Shown piece by piece: positions 53,140 through 61,306 of a stretch of DNA of 64,000 bases (its first letter is position 1; the number at the start of each line of letters is the position of its first letter). Where the stretch lies: NCBI GenBank assembly GCA_900757185.1, contig CAAEMX010000021.1:11614-75613 (forward strand), read 5' to 3'. This stretch comes from an uncultured Collinsella sp. (GTDB taxonomy: Bacteria > Actinomycetota > Coriobacteriia > Coriobacteriales > Coriobacteriaceae). The notes beneath the pieces were generated by a model. It searched no databases and had not been told where the DNA came from. It saw nothing but the letters and a program-made list of their open reading frames with translations. A program made the position numbers and the translations under genes.

Positions 53140-54129
53140 ATGAACATCAGACTGTTCGAATTGCGCGACGACGAGGTCGCCGCCTACATGCGCGCTGCCG
53201 CCAATCTTCCAGCAGGCTACTCCATCTCCTTTGACACTCAAATCCTCTCCGAAGCTAACATTGACTCCGTTGCAGGCTGCGAGGGAATCATCATCAACAA
53301 CAAATCCGTGATGTCCGCCGCTTTGGTGGAGCGCGCGCACGAGCTGGGCGTTCGTTACATCGCTATCCGCTGCGTCGGCTTCAACCACGTGGACGTCAAG
53401 CGCGCCCAGGAGCTGGGCATCAAGGTGTGCAACACCGCCTATCCGCCCTACGGCGTTGCCGAGTTCACCGTTATGCTCATCCTGATGGCCTTGCGCCGCT
53501 GCAAGGCCGCCATTTGGCGCCAGCAGGTGAATGACTACTCCCTGGACGGGCTGCTGGGCCGCGAACTGCGCACGCTGACCGTGGGCGTGGTTGGCACCGG
53601 CCGCATTGGTCGCACCGTCATCGACAACCTCTCCGGCTTTGGCTGCAAGATCTTGGCCTACGATCCCTACCCCAATGCCGAGCTGGCAAACCGCGACAGC
53701 CTCGAGTACGTTGACATGGATACGCTCGTTGCCAACTCCGACGTCATCACCCTGCACGTGCCCCTCATGGACTCCACCAGCGGCATCATCAATGCCGATG
53801 CCATCGCCAAGATGCGCGAAGATGTGACCATCGTCAACGTCTCGCGCGGTGAGCTCATCGACACCGATGCCGTCATCGAGGCGATTGAGTCCGAAAAGAT
53901 CGGTGCGCTTGCTATGGACGTCTTCGAGGACGAAGTGGGCATCTACCATGAGAACCGTATGCACGACATTCTTGCCAACCGCAAGATGGCTTACCTACGC
54001 CAGTTCCCCAACGTGCTGCTCACCAACCACATCGCGTTCTACACCGATATCGATGTAAACTGCATGGTCGAGCAGGGCGTTGCCGCTGTTCCCGCTATGG
54101 TTGAGGGTACCTGTGCCACTCAATTGTAA
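53140..54129 (+). CDS. D-isomer-specific 2-hydroxyacid dehydrogenase (D-lactate dehydrogenase-like)
   Basis: This 329-residue NAD-dependent enzyme has the nucleotide loop GVVGTGRIG near residue 148, RCVGFNHVD, the catalytic Arg in NVSRGELID, then a Glu (FEDEVGIY) and the catalytic His in LTNHIAFYT. It probably reduces pyruvate or another 2-oxoacid. AAAAGGA precedes the ATG. It is divergent from the PRD regulator and shares its operator. Confidence 0.92.
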   Translation: MNIRLFELRDDEVAAYMRAAANLPAGYSISFDTQILSEANIDSVAGCEGIIINNKSVMSAALVERAHELGVRYIAIRCVGFNHVDVKRAQELGIKVCNTAYPPYGVAEFTVMLILMALRRCKAAIWRQQVNDYSLDGLLGRELRTLTVGVVGTGRIGRTVIDNLSGFGCKILAYDPYPNAELANRDSLEYVDMDTLVANSDVITLHVPLMDSTSGIINADAIAKMREDVTIVNVSRGELIDTDAVIEAIESEKIGALAMDVFEDEVGIYHENRMHDILANRKMAYLRQFPNVLLTNHIAFYTDIDVNCMVEQGVAAVPAMVEGTCATQL

Positions 54130-54162
54130 TCACACCCATTCAGCGCGATAGCGCACCGTAGC

Positions 54163-54196
54163 CCCCGTCGGAACTTAGGTCCGACGGGGATACTTT
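54163..54196 (+). terminator. Terminator of the dehydrogenase gene
   Basis: CCCCGTCGGA pairs perfectly with TCCGACGGGG, followed by ATACTTTTG. Confidence 0.8.
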
Positions 54197-54199
54197 TGT

Positions 54200-54519
54200 T
54201 CTTGGGCTTTGCCTTCTCAGCATGATATGGGCTCATAACTCGTCGCAACGCGCCAGCGTGCAGAACAATCTGGCAACGAAGGCGATGAACACACCACCGG
54301 ATGAACTGCATCCTGGCCTTTTTGTTTTTAGAATCGTGTTGAGCGTGTCACTTGCCCCTGCTTGCAAGCCTGCTCCACCGGCCGCCGCGACTATCGCGCG
54401 CGATTGAGCACCTTACCAATCCCGATTGCATGGGCGCTGCGTCCATGCGCCTCTTTCCGTGTGGCGGATACGACCTTCCCGGTAGATGCCCCGCATCCTT
54501 GGTCGTATCTGCCTTTTTT
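54200..54519 (+). ncRNA. Candidate small RNA region with its own terminator
   Basis: No credible ORF is present. A hairpin GCATGG/CCATGC (54427-54447 area) precedes a strong terminator: GGCGGATACGACC (54463-54475) pairs with GGTCGTATCTGCC (54501-54513) and TTTTTT follows. An earlier T-rich stop lies near 54320. A terminator here with no gene in front of it suggests a non-coding transcript. This is an inference. Confidence 0.35.
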
Positions 54520-54543
54520 GCTTTTGAGCGGCCCGCGCCGCAC

Positions 54544-54606
54544 GTTTGTCTCAATCCGTAACATCTAACCGAACTTTTCGGTCCTACCTGTTACAGATTG
54601 AGACAA
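54544..54606. repeat. Solitary copy of the 80-bp palindromic unit
   Basis: GTTTGTCTCAATCCGTAACA (54544-54563) pairs with TGTTACAGATTGAGACAA (from 54589) around the same kind of loop as the array at 41205-41511. It lies 65 bp before the Phd antitoxin start. Confidence 0.85.
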
Positions 54607-54670
54607 TTCAGCGGCGCCGATAATTTTTTATGACGTGGCACAATTATGTCCCAATGCGAAGGAGATACCT

Positions 54671-54937
54671 ATGCCCATCTGTGTGCCCGTCCGAGACATG
54701 AAGGACACTGCCACATTCACCGCACTTGTTGAGTCTGAGCGCGACGTCACCGTAACTAAGAACGGCTACGAGGCCATGCACTGCATCAGCAGCGACCAGT
54801 ATCGCCTCATGCAAGAAGAAATCGCCAAAGCCAAGCTGCTGTCTCGTATGATGCTGGCAGAAGACGAGGTATCGCAAGGCGACTACAGCGACTACGACTC
54901 CTTCGCGACCGCGATGCGAGACAAATATGACCTATAA
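54671..54937 (+). CDS. Phd/YefM-family antitoxin
   Basis: These 88 residues read PVRDMKDTATFTALVE, then VTKNGYEAMHCISSDQY, the Phd/YefM DNA-binding fold. The C-terminal part (LAEDEVSQGDYSDYDSF) would neutralise the toxin. AAGGAGA precedes the ATG; an in-frame extension of 12 codons is unsupported. It overlaps the toxin gene by 11 nt. Autoregulation is expected from the family. Confidence 0.9.
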   Translation: MPICVPVRDMKDTATFTALVESERDVTVTKNGYEAMHCISSDQYRLMQEEIAKAKLLSRMMLAEDEVSQGDYSDYDSFATAMRDKYDL

Positions 54938-55232
54938 CGTCGTAATACTCAAAAGCGCACGATATGAGTACGAGAGTATTGTCGGATACCTTGCTCAAAT
55001 CCTCATGAATCCACGTGCAGCGGGCAATTTTGTTGCCGAGTTTGAATATCAGCTTGACCTGCTTCGCGAGCAGTCGCTCCTACGGCCCCTCTCCCACATA
55101 CGGGAACTGGCGACACGCAATTATCGATCGTTTCCCGTCAACAACTACGCGTGCCTTTACAAGTTTGAGCGCGATGCGATCTATATCGCCCACGTCTTTC
55201 ACCAGTCACAGGACTACGCCCGCCTGATCTAG
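54927..55232 (+). CDS. RelE/ParE-family toxin
   Basis: These 101 residues fit the RelE/ParE fold: YNVVILKSARYEYESIVGYL at the start, FPVNNYACLYKFE in the middle and IYIAHVFHQSQDYARLI at the end. It is probably an mRNA interferase or gyrase poison; which cannot be told. It is translated from within the antitoxin end. Confidence 0.9.
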   Translation: MTYNVVILKSARYEYESIVGYLAQILMNPRAAGNFVAEFEYQLDLLREQSLLRPLSHIRELATRNYRSFPVNNYACLYKFERDAIYIAHVFHQSQDYARLI

Positions 55233-55246
55233 CACGGCGGCACTCG

Positions 55247-56011
55247 CTAGCAGATGACCTGCGTGTGCTCCTCGATGGCGGCGCGATCTCCATCAGCAAT
55301 ACCCGGTTCACACACCACGGCGTCTAAATTGTCCAGGCGACAGAAGGTATAGAAATCGCGCTTGCCGATCTTGCTGGAGTCGGCGATCAGATAGCGCGAG
55401 TCCGCCTTGCTAAAGGCGAGCTGCTGGATACGGCCCTCGTCCATGTTGGACGTGGATACGTCACCGTCCAAGATACCGTTGGCGCCGATAAACGCCGCAT
55501 CGATACCCAGCGCACGTAGGGTATCCTCGGCCGTCGGCCCCACAAAAGCGGCAGTGCGGCGGCGGTACATACCGCCCACGAGGCACAGCTCGCAGTCCTC
55601 GCGCTCCTCGAGCAGGTTGAACACCGAAAGCGAATTGGTCACAATGCGCAGGCGAAACGCCGGCAGCATCGAGGCCATCTGCTCAACCGTGGTGCCCGTA
55701 CCCAAGAAGATGGTCGAGCCTTCCTCGATAAGCTCCACAGCGCGGCGCGCGATCTGCAGCTTTTCCTCGGCATGCTTAGTGCGCTTTTCGCTGTGCGAAT
55801 ACTCATGGCGCAGCATAGCGTGGGGACGGCCCTGTGCACTGCGGGCTCCGCCGTGCACGCGCTCGATCTCGCCTAGGCTCGCAAGTTCCTCAAGGTCGCG
55901 GCGGATCGTCATGTCCGAGACACCTAACGCATCAGAAATCTCTTTTACCGAGACCGTCCCCTGTTCCTCGAGCAGCTGACGAACCTTGTCCTGACGCTCC
56001 GCCTTGATCAT
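55247..56011 (-). CDS. lacR: DeoR-family repressor, LacR-like
   Basis: These 254 residues have a winged HTH (RQDKVRQLLEEQGTVSVKE, then GVSDMTIRRDLEELASLGEI). The C-terminal sensor has FLGTGTTVEQMASML, CLVGGMYRRRTAAFVG and DSSKIGKRDFYTF, as in LacR, which responds to tagatose-6-phosphate. It is divergent from a Gat-type PTS, with TGTTCG/CGAACA palindromes between; similar sites front lacA. AAAGGAG precedes the ATG. Its 3' end is duplicated at 43447-43605. The symbol is by similarity of role. Confidence 0.85.
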   Translation of the reverse strand: MIKAERQDKVRQLLEEQGTVSVKEISDALGVSDMTIRRDLEELASLGEIERVHGGARSAQGRPHAMLRHEYSHSEKRTKHAEEKLQIARRAVELIEEGSTIFLGTGTTVEQMASMLPAFRLRIVTNSLSVFNLLEEREDCELCLVGGMYRRRTAAFVGPTAEDTLRALGIDAAFIGANGILDGDVSTSNMDEGRIQQLAFSKADSRYLIADSSKIGKRDFYTFCRLDNLDAVVCEPGIADGDRAAIEEHTQVIC

Positions 56012-56032
56012 TTCTACTCCTTTGAGTGGTTT

Positions 56033-56103
56033 TGTTCGCATTTATAGTAATCGAACAGTTATGCTCACTCACCCTAAACGGTCGGTTTTTCCCGATGAAC
56101 GGT
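56033..56103. promoter_or_regulatory. LacR-type operator and 21-bp AACGGT repeat
   Basis: TGTTCG (56033-56038) and CGAACA (56052-56057) form an inverted pair. AACGGT occurs at 56077 and 56098, exactly 21 bp apart, as at lacA and at lactose IIA. Confidence 0.55.
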
Positions 56104-56307
56104 AGAAAACTTGGTGTCAAACGGAGAATGACGAATTATTTAGACGCCAAGAGACCGACAAAAAATGTGCAAATAGCTGCTCTTTTAAAATCATTTCAAT
56201 CCAATGTTGCCTCAATTAAGCAAATTGAACTTTCCCGAACAATAGAAAACAGATTGACACACTAATTCTCTTAGACTTAAATAACAGGCAACTTAAACAA
56301 ACAGATT

Positions 56308-56319
56308 CGAACACGTTCG
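56308..56319. promoter_or_regulatory. CGAACACGTTCG palindrome before the Gat PTS
   Basis: Two 5-bp arms surround a 2-bp centre, 30 bp before the IIA start. It is a probable repressor operator. Confidence 0.5.
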
Positions 56320-56348
56320 ATCTGCATGGAACGGAAGGAGTTGCAGAC

Positions 56349-56840
56349 ATGTCCGCAGAGAGCAATCTGTTCTTCGAAGACACCGTGTTTGTTTGCGACC
56401 GCACCACGCAAGAAGAGGTCTTTACCGAGATCGCCAATAAGCTGTCACTCAAAAACTATGTTGCGCCCGCGTTTCTCGAGAACATCATCGAGCGCGAAAA
56501 GGGCTACCCCACCGGCATGGATATGTCTGTCGTCGACCCCGAGTTGCCCAGCTTTGCCGTTCCTCACACCGAGGTCGAGTTCGTTCACACCCGTCGCATC
56601 GTCCCCGTCAAGCTGACGACTCCCGTCGAGTGGCACTCCATGATCGACCCCTCGCAGACCTTCCCCGTCTCGTTCCTGTTCATGATCCTCAACGACAACA
56701 AGGAGGCCCAGGTGGGCATCCTCGCCAAGATCATGGACTTCGTTAACGCTCTTGGCACCGATCGCGTCAAGGAGCTGTTCTCAATGACCGACGCCAAGGT
56801 CATCTACCAGTTCTTGGTCGACAACTTTCCTGCCGACTAG
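56349..56840 (+). CDS. PTS galactitol-type IIA component
   Basis: These 163 residues form a type-2 (fructose/Gat) IIA domain with phospho-His73 in FAVPHTEVEFV. GGAAGGAG precedes the ATG. It is first in the IIA-IIB-IIC operon, divergent from the LacR-like repressor. With LacABC in the same window, the substrate is more likely galactose (giving galactose-6-phosphate) than galactitol. Confidence 0.9.
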   Translation: MSAESNLFFEDTVFVCDRTTQEEVFTEIANKLSLKNYVAPAFLENIIEREKGYPTGMDMSVVDPELPSFAVPHTEVEFVHTRRIVPVKLTTPVEWHSMIDPSQTFPVSFLFMILNDNKEAQVGILAKIMDFVNALGTDRVKELFSMTDAKVIYQFLVDNFPAD

Positions 56841-56893
56841 CCAACCACCCTTAGGAATCCGCGGAATAACCCGCATAGAGAAAGGAATTCATC

Positions 56894-57199
56894 ATGATTA
56901 AGGTTCTCGCAGCTTGTGGCGCCGGTGTTAACTCCAGCCACCAGATCAAGGACGCCATCGAGTCCGAGTTTAAGAATCGTGGCTACAACCTGCATTGCGA
57001 CGCCGTGATGATCAAGGACGTTAACGAGGAGATGCTCTCTCAGTACGACATCTTTGCCCAGATTGCCAAGACCGACTTTGGCTTTGAGGTTAAGACCCCG
57101 ATCGTCGACGCCGGCCCGATCCTCTATCGCATGCCTGCTATGGCTAAGCCGGTTTACGACAAGATTGAGGCCATTATCAAGGAAAAGGGTCTCAACTAA
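56894..57199 (+). CDS. PTS galactitol-type IIB component
   Basis: These 101 residues carry the phospho-Cys8 in VLAACGAGVNSS, typical of GatB. It lies 53 nt after IIA and is followed by a terminator hairpin before IIC. Confidence 0.92.
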   Translation: MIKVLAACGAGVNSSHQIKDAIESEFKNRGYNLHCDAVMIKDVNEEMLSQYDIFAQIAKTDFGFEVKTPIVDAGPILYRMPAMAKPVYDKIEAIIKEKGLN

Positions 57200-57237
57200 T
57201 CTTTTGCAGCTTCGCTCTGCACAATCTTTGGCTTTTA

Positions 57238-57273
57238 GGAAGATGGCGACCGGGAACGGCATCTTCCTTTTTT
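57238..57273 (+). terminator. Intra-operon terminator between Gat IIB and IIC
   Basis: GGAAGATG (57238-57245) pairs with CATCTTCC (57260-57267), followed by TTTTTT. It probably lowers IIC relative to IIAB. Confidence 0.7.
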
Positions 57274-57322
57274 AAGGCAACATACGGAAAAGGAAATTCT
57301 CTTTTAAAGGAAAGAGGGAGAC

Positions 57323-58846
57323 ATGGACGCAGTTATCGGGTTTGCTAACGCCGTTTTTCAGCCGCTGATCGATCTTGGCGCAGCCCCTATGATGACCATC
57401 GTTTTGACGGTTATTGCTCTACTCTTCAAAGTTAAGTTTACCAAGGCCCTCGAGGGCGGCCTTAAGCTCGGCATCGCCATTACCGGTATCGGTGCCATCA
57501 TCAACATTCTGACGACGGCCTTCTCGAGCGCCATGACGACGTTCGTTGAGTCCACCGGCCTTCAGCTCACCGTCACCGACGTGGGCTGGGCACCGCTGGC
57601 CACCATCACCTGGGGTTCTCCCTACACGCTGTACTTCCTGATGGTCCTCGTCATCGTCAACATCGTGATGATCGTGCTCGCCAAGACCAACACCATCGAC
57701 GTCGACATCTTTGACGTCTGGCACCTCGCCTTCGTCGGCCTTGCCTGCATCTACTTTGGCGCCAACATTGTTGTCGCCACGCTGCTCGTCGTCTTCGTCG
57801 GCGTCATGAAGATCATGAACTCCGACCTTATGAAGCCCACGTTCAACGATCTTTTGGGTGCTCCCGAGGAGAACCCCATGACCACGACTCACATGAACTA
57901 CATGATGAACCCGCTGGCCATGCTGCTCAACAAGATCATCGATAAGGTGCTCCCCTTCCTCGATAAGTACGACTTCGATGCTGCCAAGCTCAACAACATG
58001 ATCGGCTTCTGGGGCTCCAAGTTTGCCATTGGTATCTACCTGGGCGTCTTTGTCGGTCTGCTTTCGCACCAGACCCCGCAGCAGATCTGCACGCTCGCCT
58101 TTACCGCCGCAACCTGCCTCGAGCTGTTCTCGATGATCGGTTCTTGGTTCATCGCAGCCGTCGAGCCGCTGTCTCAGGGCATCTCCGACTTTGCCAACAA
58201 CAGCAAGTGGCTCCAGGGCCGTACCCTCAACGTCGGCCTCGACTGGCCCTTCATCGCCGGCCGCGCCGAGATCTGGGCTGCCGCCAACATCCTTGCCCCC
58301 ATCATGTTGGGTGAGGCTCTGCTGCTCGCCAACGTTCCCTGCCCCCTCTCCCCGACTGGCACTTGGAACGGCCTGCTGCCGCTCGGTGGCATCATCGCCA
58401 TGGGTCTGACGCCGGCACTGCTCGTTGTCACCCGCGGCCGCGTGATTCGCATGGTCGTTATCGGTGCTGTCCTGCTGCCCGTCTTCCTGGGCGCTGGCAC
58501 CCTCGTCGCCGATTTCGTTACCTTTACCGCTAAGACTGTCGGCGCTTTCCCCGATGGCGTTACCGGCCTGATTTCTCAGACCACCATGGAAGGACCTGTC
58601 GAGAAGTTCCTGGCCTTCTTCGTGGGCAAGGCGACCACGGGCGATGTGACCATGATCATCGCCACTGTCGTTGCCATCGTCGTGTACGTCGCGCTCTTCG
58701 CTTGGTATCGCAAGCAGATGATCGCTCGTAACATCGAGTACGCGAAGCAGGACAAGTGCACCCTCTCGCCGCTCACCACCGGCAAGTTTACCGAGGAGGA
58801 CCTCAAGGCTGCCAAGGAAGCCGAGTCCGCAAAGGCAAACGCCTAA
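57323..58846 (+). CDS. PTS galactitol-type IIC permease
   Basis: This 507-residue membrane protein of the Gat/SgcC family has about ten helices. It begins MDAVIGFANAVFQPLIDLGA and contains GAPEENPMTTTHMNYMMNPL and GLDWPFIAGRAEIWAAANIL, typical of EIIC-Gat. GGGAG precedes the ATG. It imports and phosphorylates a hexitol or galactose with the IIA and IIB before it. Confidence 0.91.
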   Translation: MDAVIGFANAVFQPLIDLGAAPMMTIVLTVIALLFKVKFTKALEGGLKLGIAITGIGAIINILTTAFSSAMTTFVESTGLQLTVTDVGWAPLATITWGSPYTLYFLMVLVIVNIVMIVLAKTNTIDVDIFDVWHLAFVGLACIYFGANIVVATLLVVFVGVMKIMNSDLMKPTFNDLLGAPEENPMTTTHMNYMMNPLAMLLNKIIDKVLPFLDKYDFDAAKLNNMIGFWGSKFAIGIYLGVFVGLLSHQTPQQICTLAFTAATCLELFSMIGSWFIAAVEPLSQGISDFANNSKWLQGRTLNVGLDWPFIAGRAEIWAAANILAPIMLGEALLLANVPCPLSPTGTWNGLLPLGGIIAMGLTPALLVVTRGRVIRMVVIGAVLLPVFLGAGTLVADFVTFTAKTVGAFPDGVTGLISQTTMEGPVEKFLAFFVGKATTGDVTMIIATVVAIVVYVALFAWYRKQMIARNIEYAKQDKCTLSPLTTGKFTEEDLKAAKEAESAKANA

Positions 58847-58872
58847 CTCATTGCCACATATCCCCTGTGGAA

Positions 58873-58904
58873 GAAACCCGTCGCATCCCGGCGGGTTTCT
58901 TTTT
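58873..58904 (+). terminator. Terminator of the Gat PTS operon
   Basis: GAAACCCG pairs with CGGGTTTC, followed by TTTTTG. Confidence 0.8.
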
Positions 58905-59029
58905 GTTTGTCCACAGTAAATCAATCATCACTTTTTTGAGAAAAATACCTCCTGCTTTAGTGGGGTGTAGTGATAATCTCGCCTGTTCGCGCTACAGTTT
59001 GTCGGAAATACCTCGATGTTAGGAACCAA

Positions 59030-60082
59030 ATGATCACTTCCGAGCTTTTCGGCACCGCGCCGTGCGGTACCCCCGTTCATCGCTACACCCTCAACGGGCC
59101 CGAGATCTGCGTTCGCATTATGGACTATGGCGCCACCGTGCTGGGCATCGATGTGCCCGACATTCCCGGCAACGTACGCGATGTGGTGCTGGGCTTTGAT
59201 AAGCTCGAGGATTACTTTGACAACCCCGCCTGCTTTGGTGCGACCATCGGACCTGTGGCCAACCGCACCGCAGGCGCCACGATCACCATCGACGGCACGG
59301 ACTGGCATATGCCGGCCAACGAAGGCGCCAACAACCTGCACAGCGACCTTGAGCACGGCCTGCACAAGCGCGTGTGGGACGTTGAACTCGACGAGGTCCA
59401 CAATGCCGTGCGCATGACCACCTCGCTTGAAGATGGCGAGCTGGGCCTGCCCGGCAACCGCACGTTTACGGCCGTGTTTACCGTTACGCGCACCGGCGCC
59501 TTCCGCATCGAGTACGGCTGCGAGAGCGACCGCGCCACCTACGTGTCCATGACCAACCACACGTACTTTAACCTTGCCGGCCATAACGCCGGCATGGACT
59601 GCGAACATTTCTTTGTCGCCAACGCCGCCCACTACCTGCCCATCAACGAGCAGAACATTCCCACCGGCGAGATTGCTCCGGTCGAGGGCACGCCGTTTGA
59701 CTTCCGTGAGCTGCGCCCCGTCGCTCCCGGCATGGAGGCCGACGACCCGCAGATTAAGCAGGCCCGTGGCTACGATCACTGTCTGTGCATCGATGGCTAT
59801 CAGTACGGCCGTAATCTGCGCCGCGCGATGCACGTCGAGGAGATGTGGGCCGGTCGCGAGCTTGACTACTACACCACCGCCCCGGGCGTGCAGCTCTACA
59901 CCGGCAACTGGCTGGGCGACGAGCACGCCAAGGACGATGCCAACTATGGCTGGGGCGCCGGCTTTGCCCTCGAGGCAGAGATGTACCCCGACACGCCGCA
60001 CCAGCCGCCGTTCCCGCAGGGCATTGTGGGCCCGGGTCACCCCTACAGCAATGTGATTGAGTACCACTTTATGAGGCACTAA
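59030..60082 (+). CDS. galM: Aldose 1-epimerase (galactose mutarotase)
   Basis: These 350 residues interconvert alpha and beta galactose. Features are PVANRTAGATITIDG, NNLHSDLEHGLHKRVW, the catalytic His in SMTNHTYFNLAGH and the Glu near the C-terminus (YPDTPHQPPFPQGIVGPGHPYSN follows it). The start is the ATG after AGGA at 59021; a 20-codon extension is unsupported. It is complete, in contrast to the interrupted LacX-like homolog at 32127-33008. Confidence 0.94.
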   Translation: MITSELFGTAPCGTPVHRYTLNGPEICVRIMDYGATVLGIDVPDIPGNVRDVVLGFDKLEDYFDNPACFGATIGPVANRTAGATITIDGTDWHMPANEGANNLHSDLEHGLHKRVWDVELDEVHNAVRMTTSLEDGELGLPGNRTFTAVFTVTRTGAFRIEYGCESDRATYVSMTNHTYFNLAGHNAGMDCEHFFVANAAHYLPINEQNIPTGEIAPVEGTPFDFRELRPVAPGMEADDPQIKQARGYDHCLCIDGYQYGRNLRRAMHVEEMWAGRELDYYTTAPGVQLYTGNWLGDEHAKDDANYGWGAGFALEAEMYPDTPHQPPFPQGIVGPGHPYSNVIEYHFMRH

Positions 60083-60108
60083 GCCCACAACGCGACATAT
60101 CGCACAGC

Positions 60109-60142
60109 AGCGCCCGCCGGCACCACCGACGGGCGCTTTTTT
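60109..60142 (+). terminator. Terminator of galM
   Basis: AGCGCCCG pairs with CGGGCGCT, followed by TTTTTT. Confidence 0.8.
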
Positions 60143-60146
60143 CAAC

Positions 60147-60181
60147 TAGTCATTGGGGACGTTCTTAAATGACTAGTTGAA
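60147..60181. repeat. Palindromic repeat R, half copy R3
   Basis: It matches the left half of R2 (TAGTCATTGGGGACG, then GACTAGT). CAACTAGTCATT and AATGACTAGTTG form a 12-bp inverted repeat. It supplies the stop codon of the minus-strand IIB gene. Confidence 0.65.
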
Positions 60182-60644
60182 TGGGGTCGGGATTGGAGCT
60201 GGGGAGGTAGCGGATTTCTAGCTCTATGCCGAGTTCTTGCAGCTCTTTGAAGGTGGCGACGTCTGTGTCGTCTACGGCAACTGTGGGCGTCGCGGGACGC
60301 TTGCCCTCCCCTGCTTGCATGTGACCGATACTGATCTTGGTAATGGGCACACCGCCCTTGACCAGCGCGAGCGCATCCGCGGGCGACGCCACCATGATGA
60401 GAATCCATTGGCGCGGCGTTGCGGTATGAATGATGTCGATGGTCCTTTGCACCGAGAAAAACCGCGTCCAAACGCCTTCTGGCGCCGCCACCCTCATCGG
60501 TGCCCACTTGCGCGAATCCGCCGCGATCTCATCATTGATGATTAGGACAAGGTTGGAACCCACGGCTTCGTTCCACAGCTCAACGTCTTGCCCGTACATG
60601 AAACGGTCGTCGATGCGTGTGAGAAGAATCTTGGGTTGTGCCAT
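60165..60644 (-). CDS. Orphan mannose-family PTS IIB-like protein lacking the active His
   Basis: These 159 residues match the mannose/fructose/sorbose IIB fold: the RIDDR start, LVLIINDEIAADSRKW, then TKISIGHMQ. The family motif RIDDRLIHGQV is here RIDDRFMYGQD, so the phosphorylated His is Tyr17. No IIA, IIC or IID genes are near. It therefore cannot work as a normal phosphocarrier and may be regulatory or decaying. The start at MAQPK follows GGGG. The stop codon lies in repeat R3. Confidence 0.8.
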   Translation of the reverse strand: MAQPKILLTRIDDRFMYGQDVELWNEAVGSNLVLIINDEIAADSRKWAPMRVAAPEGVWTRFFSVQRTIDIIHTATPRQWILIMVASPADALALVKGGVPITKISIGHMQAGEGKRPATPTVAVDDTDVATFKELQELGIELEIRYLPSSNPDPIQLVI

Positions 60645-60801
60645 CGCTGCCCCATTCTTTTTGAGACCCGTAAGAGCAAGACATCGCTTCTCCAATATTA
60701 GTGCATTTAAAGTGAGAAAAGCCGTCAGAACCCTTGCGCGGATGTGCGATGTCCCGTATCATAGACAGCCGTTGACGCCTCAGTTGCGTCACCACATGGT
60801 C

Positions 60802-60877
60802 GCCAGCGTAGCTCAGTTGGTAGAGCACCGCTCTCGTAAAGCGGGGGTCACCGGTTCGAGCCCGGTCGCTGGCTCCA
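60802..60877 (+). tRNA. tRNA-Thr (anticodon CGT)
   Basis: Acceptor arms GCCAGCG/CGCTGGC, D-arm GCTC-GAGC, anticodon stem CCGCT/AGCGG with loop CTCGTAA (anticodon CGT, codon ACG), T-arm CCGGTTCGAGCCCGG, and encoded CCA. A terminator follows at 60889. Confidence 0.96.
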
Positions 60878-60888
60878 TTGCACAAGAT

Positions 60889-60911
60889 AGCCGCCTTCGG
60901 GCGGCTTTTTT
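60889..60911 (+). terminator. Terminator of tRNA-Thr
   Basis: AGCCGCC, then a TTCG loop, then GGCGGCT, followed by a T run. Confidence 0.85.
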
Positions 60912-61306
60912 GTTGCCGATTCGGCCACTCGGTGGACTTCGGATTTAATGCTTAGGGGGCGGGGATTTACCAAAGTGAAATTATAATGAAAAGAAACCCA
61001 GCTGCAACAATTGCCATGATGAGGGCTCGAATTGGCCATATAGATTTAAAATAGCCACGATACCTTCTCTTTTGCTGGAACGATATATCTATACAAGGTT
61101 GTGAGCGGAAACCAAAAATACGTCGATTGCTATCCGACAAACGGGTCTGGAATTGCATTCACCGGCATTTCGGGGCAGATTGATACACATGTACGAAAGG
61201 GAACCTATGTGGTGCGTTGGGTTGGAGCTGCTGCAGGCCCGATATGGATTGCGGTCTTGCGCCCCGATGTCCAAATAGGTTTCTCTCTCTAGACGGGAAG
61301 TTGTTC
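60912..61306. other. Lower-GC gap after the tRNA
   Basis: Short frames exist on both strands (61101-61292 plus; 60967-61158 minus, the latter ending in a hydrophobic stretch), but none has a convincing ribosome site or a recognisable family. Base composition is poorer in GC than the surroundings, as expected of inserted DNA. Confidence 0.4.
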
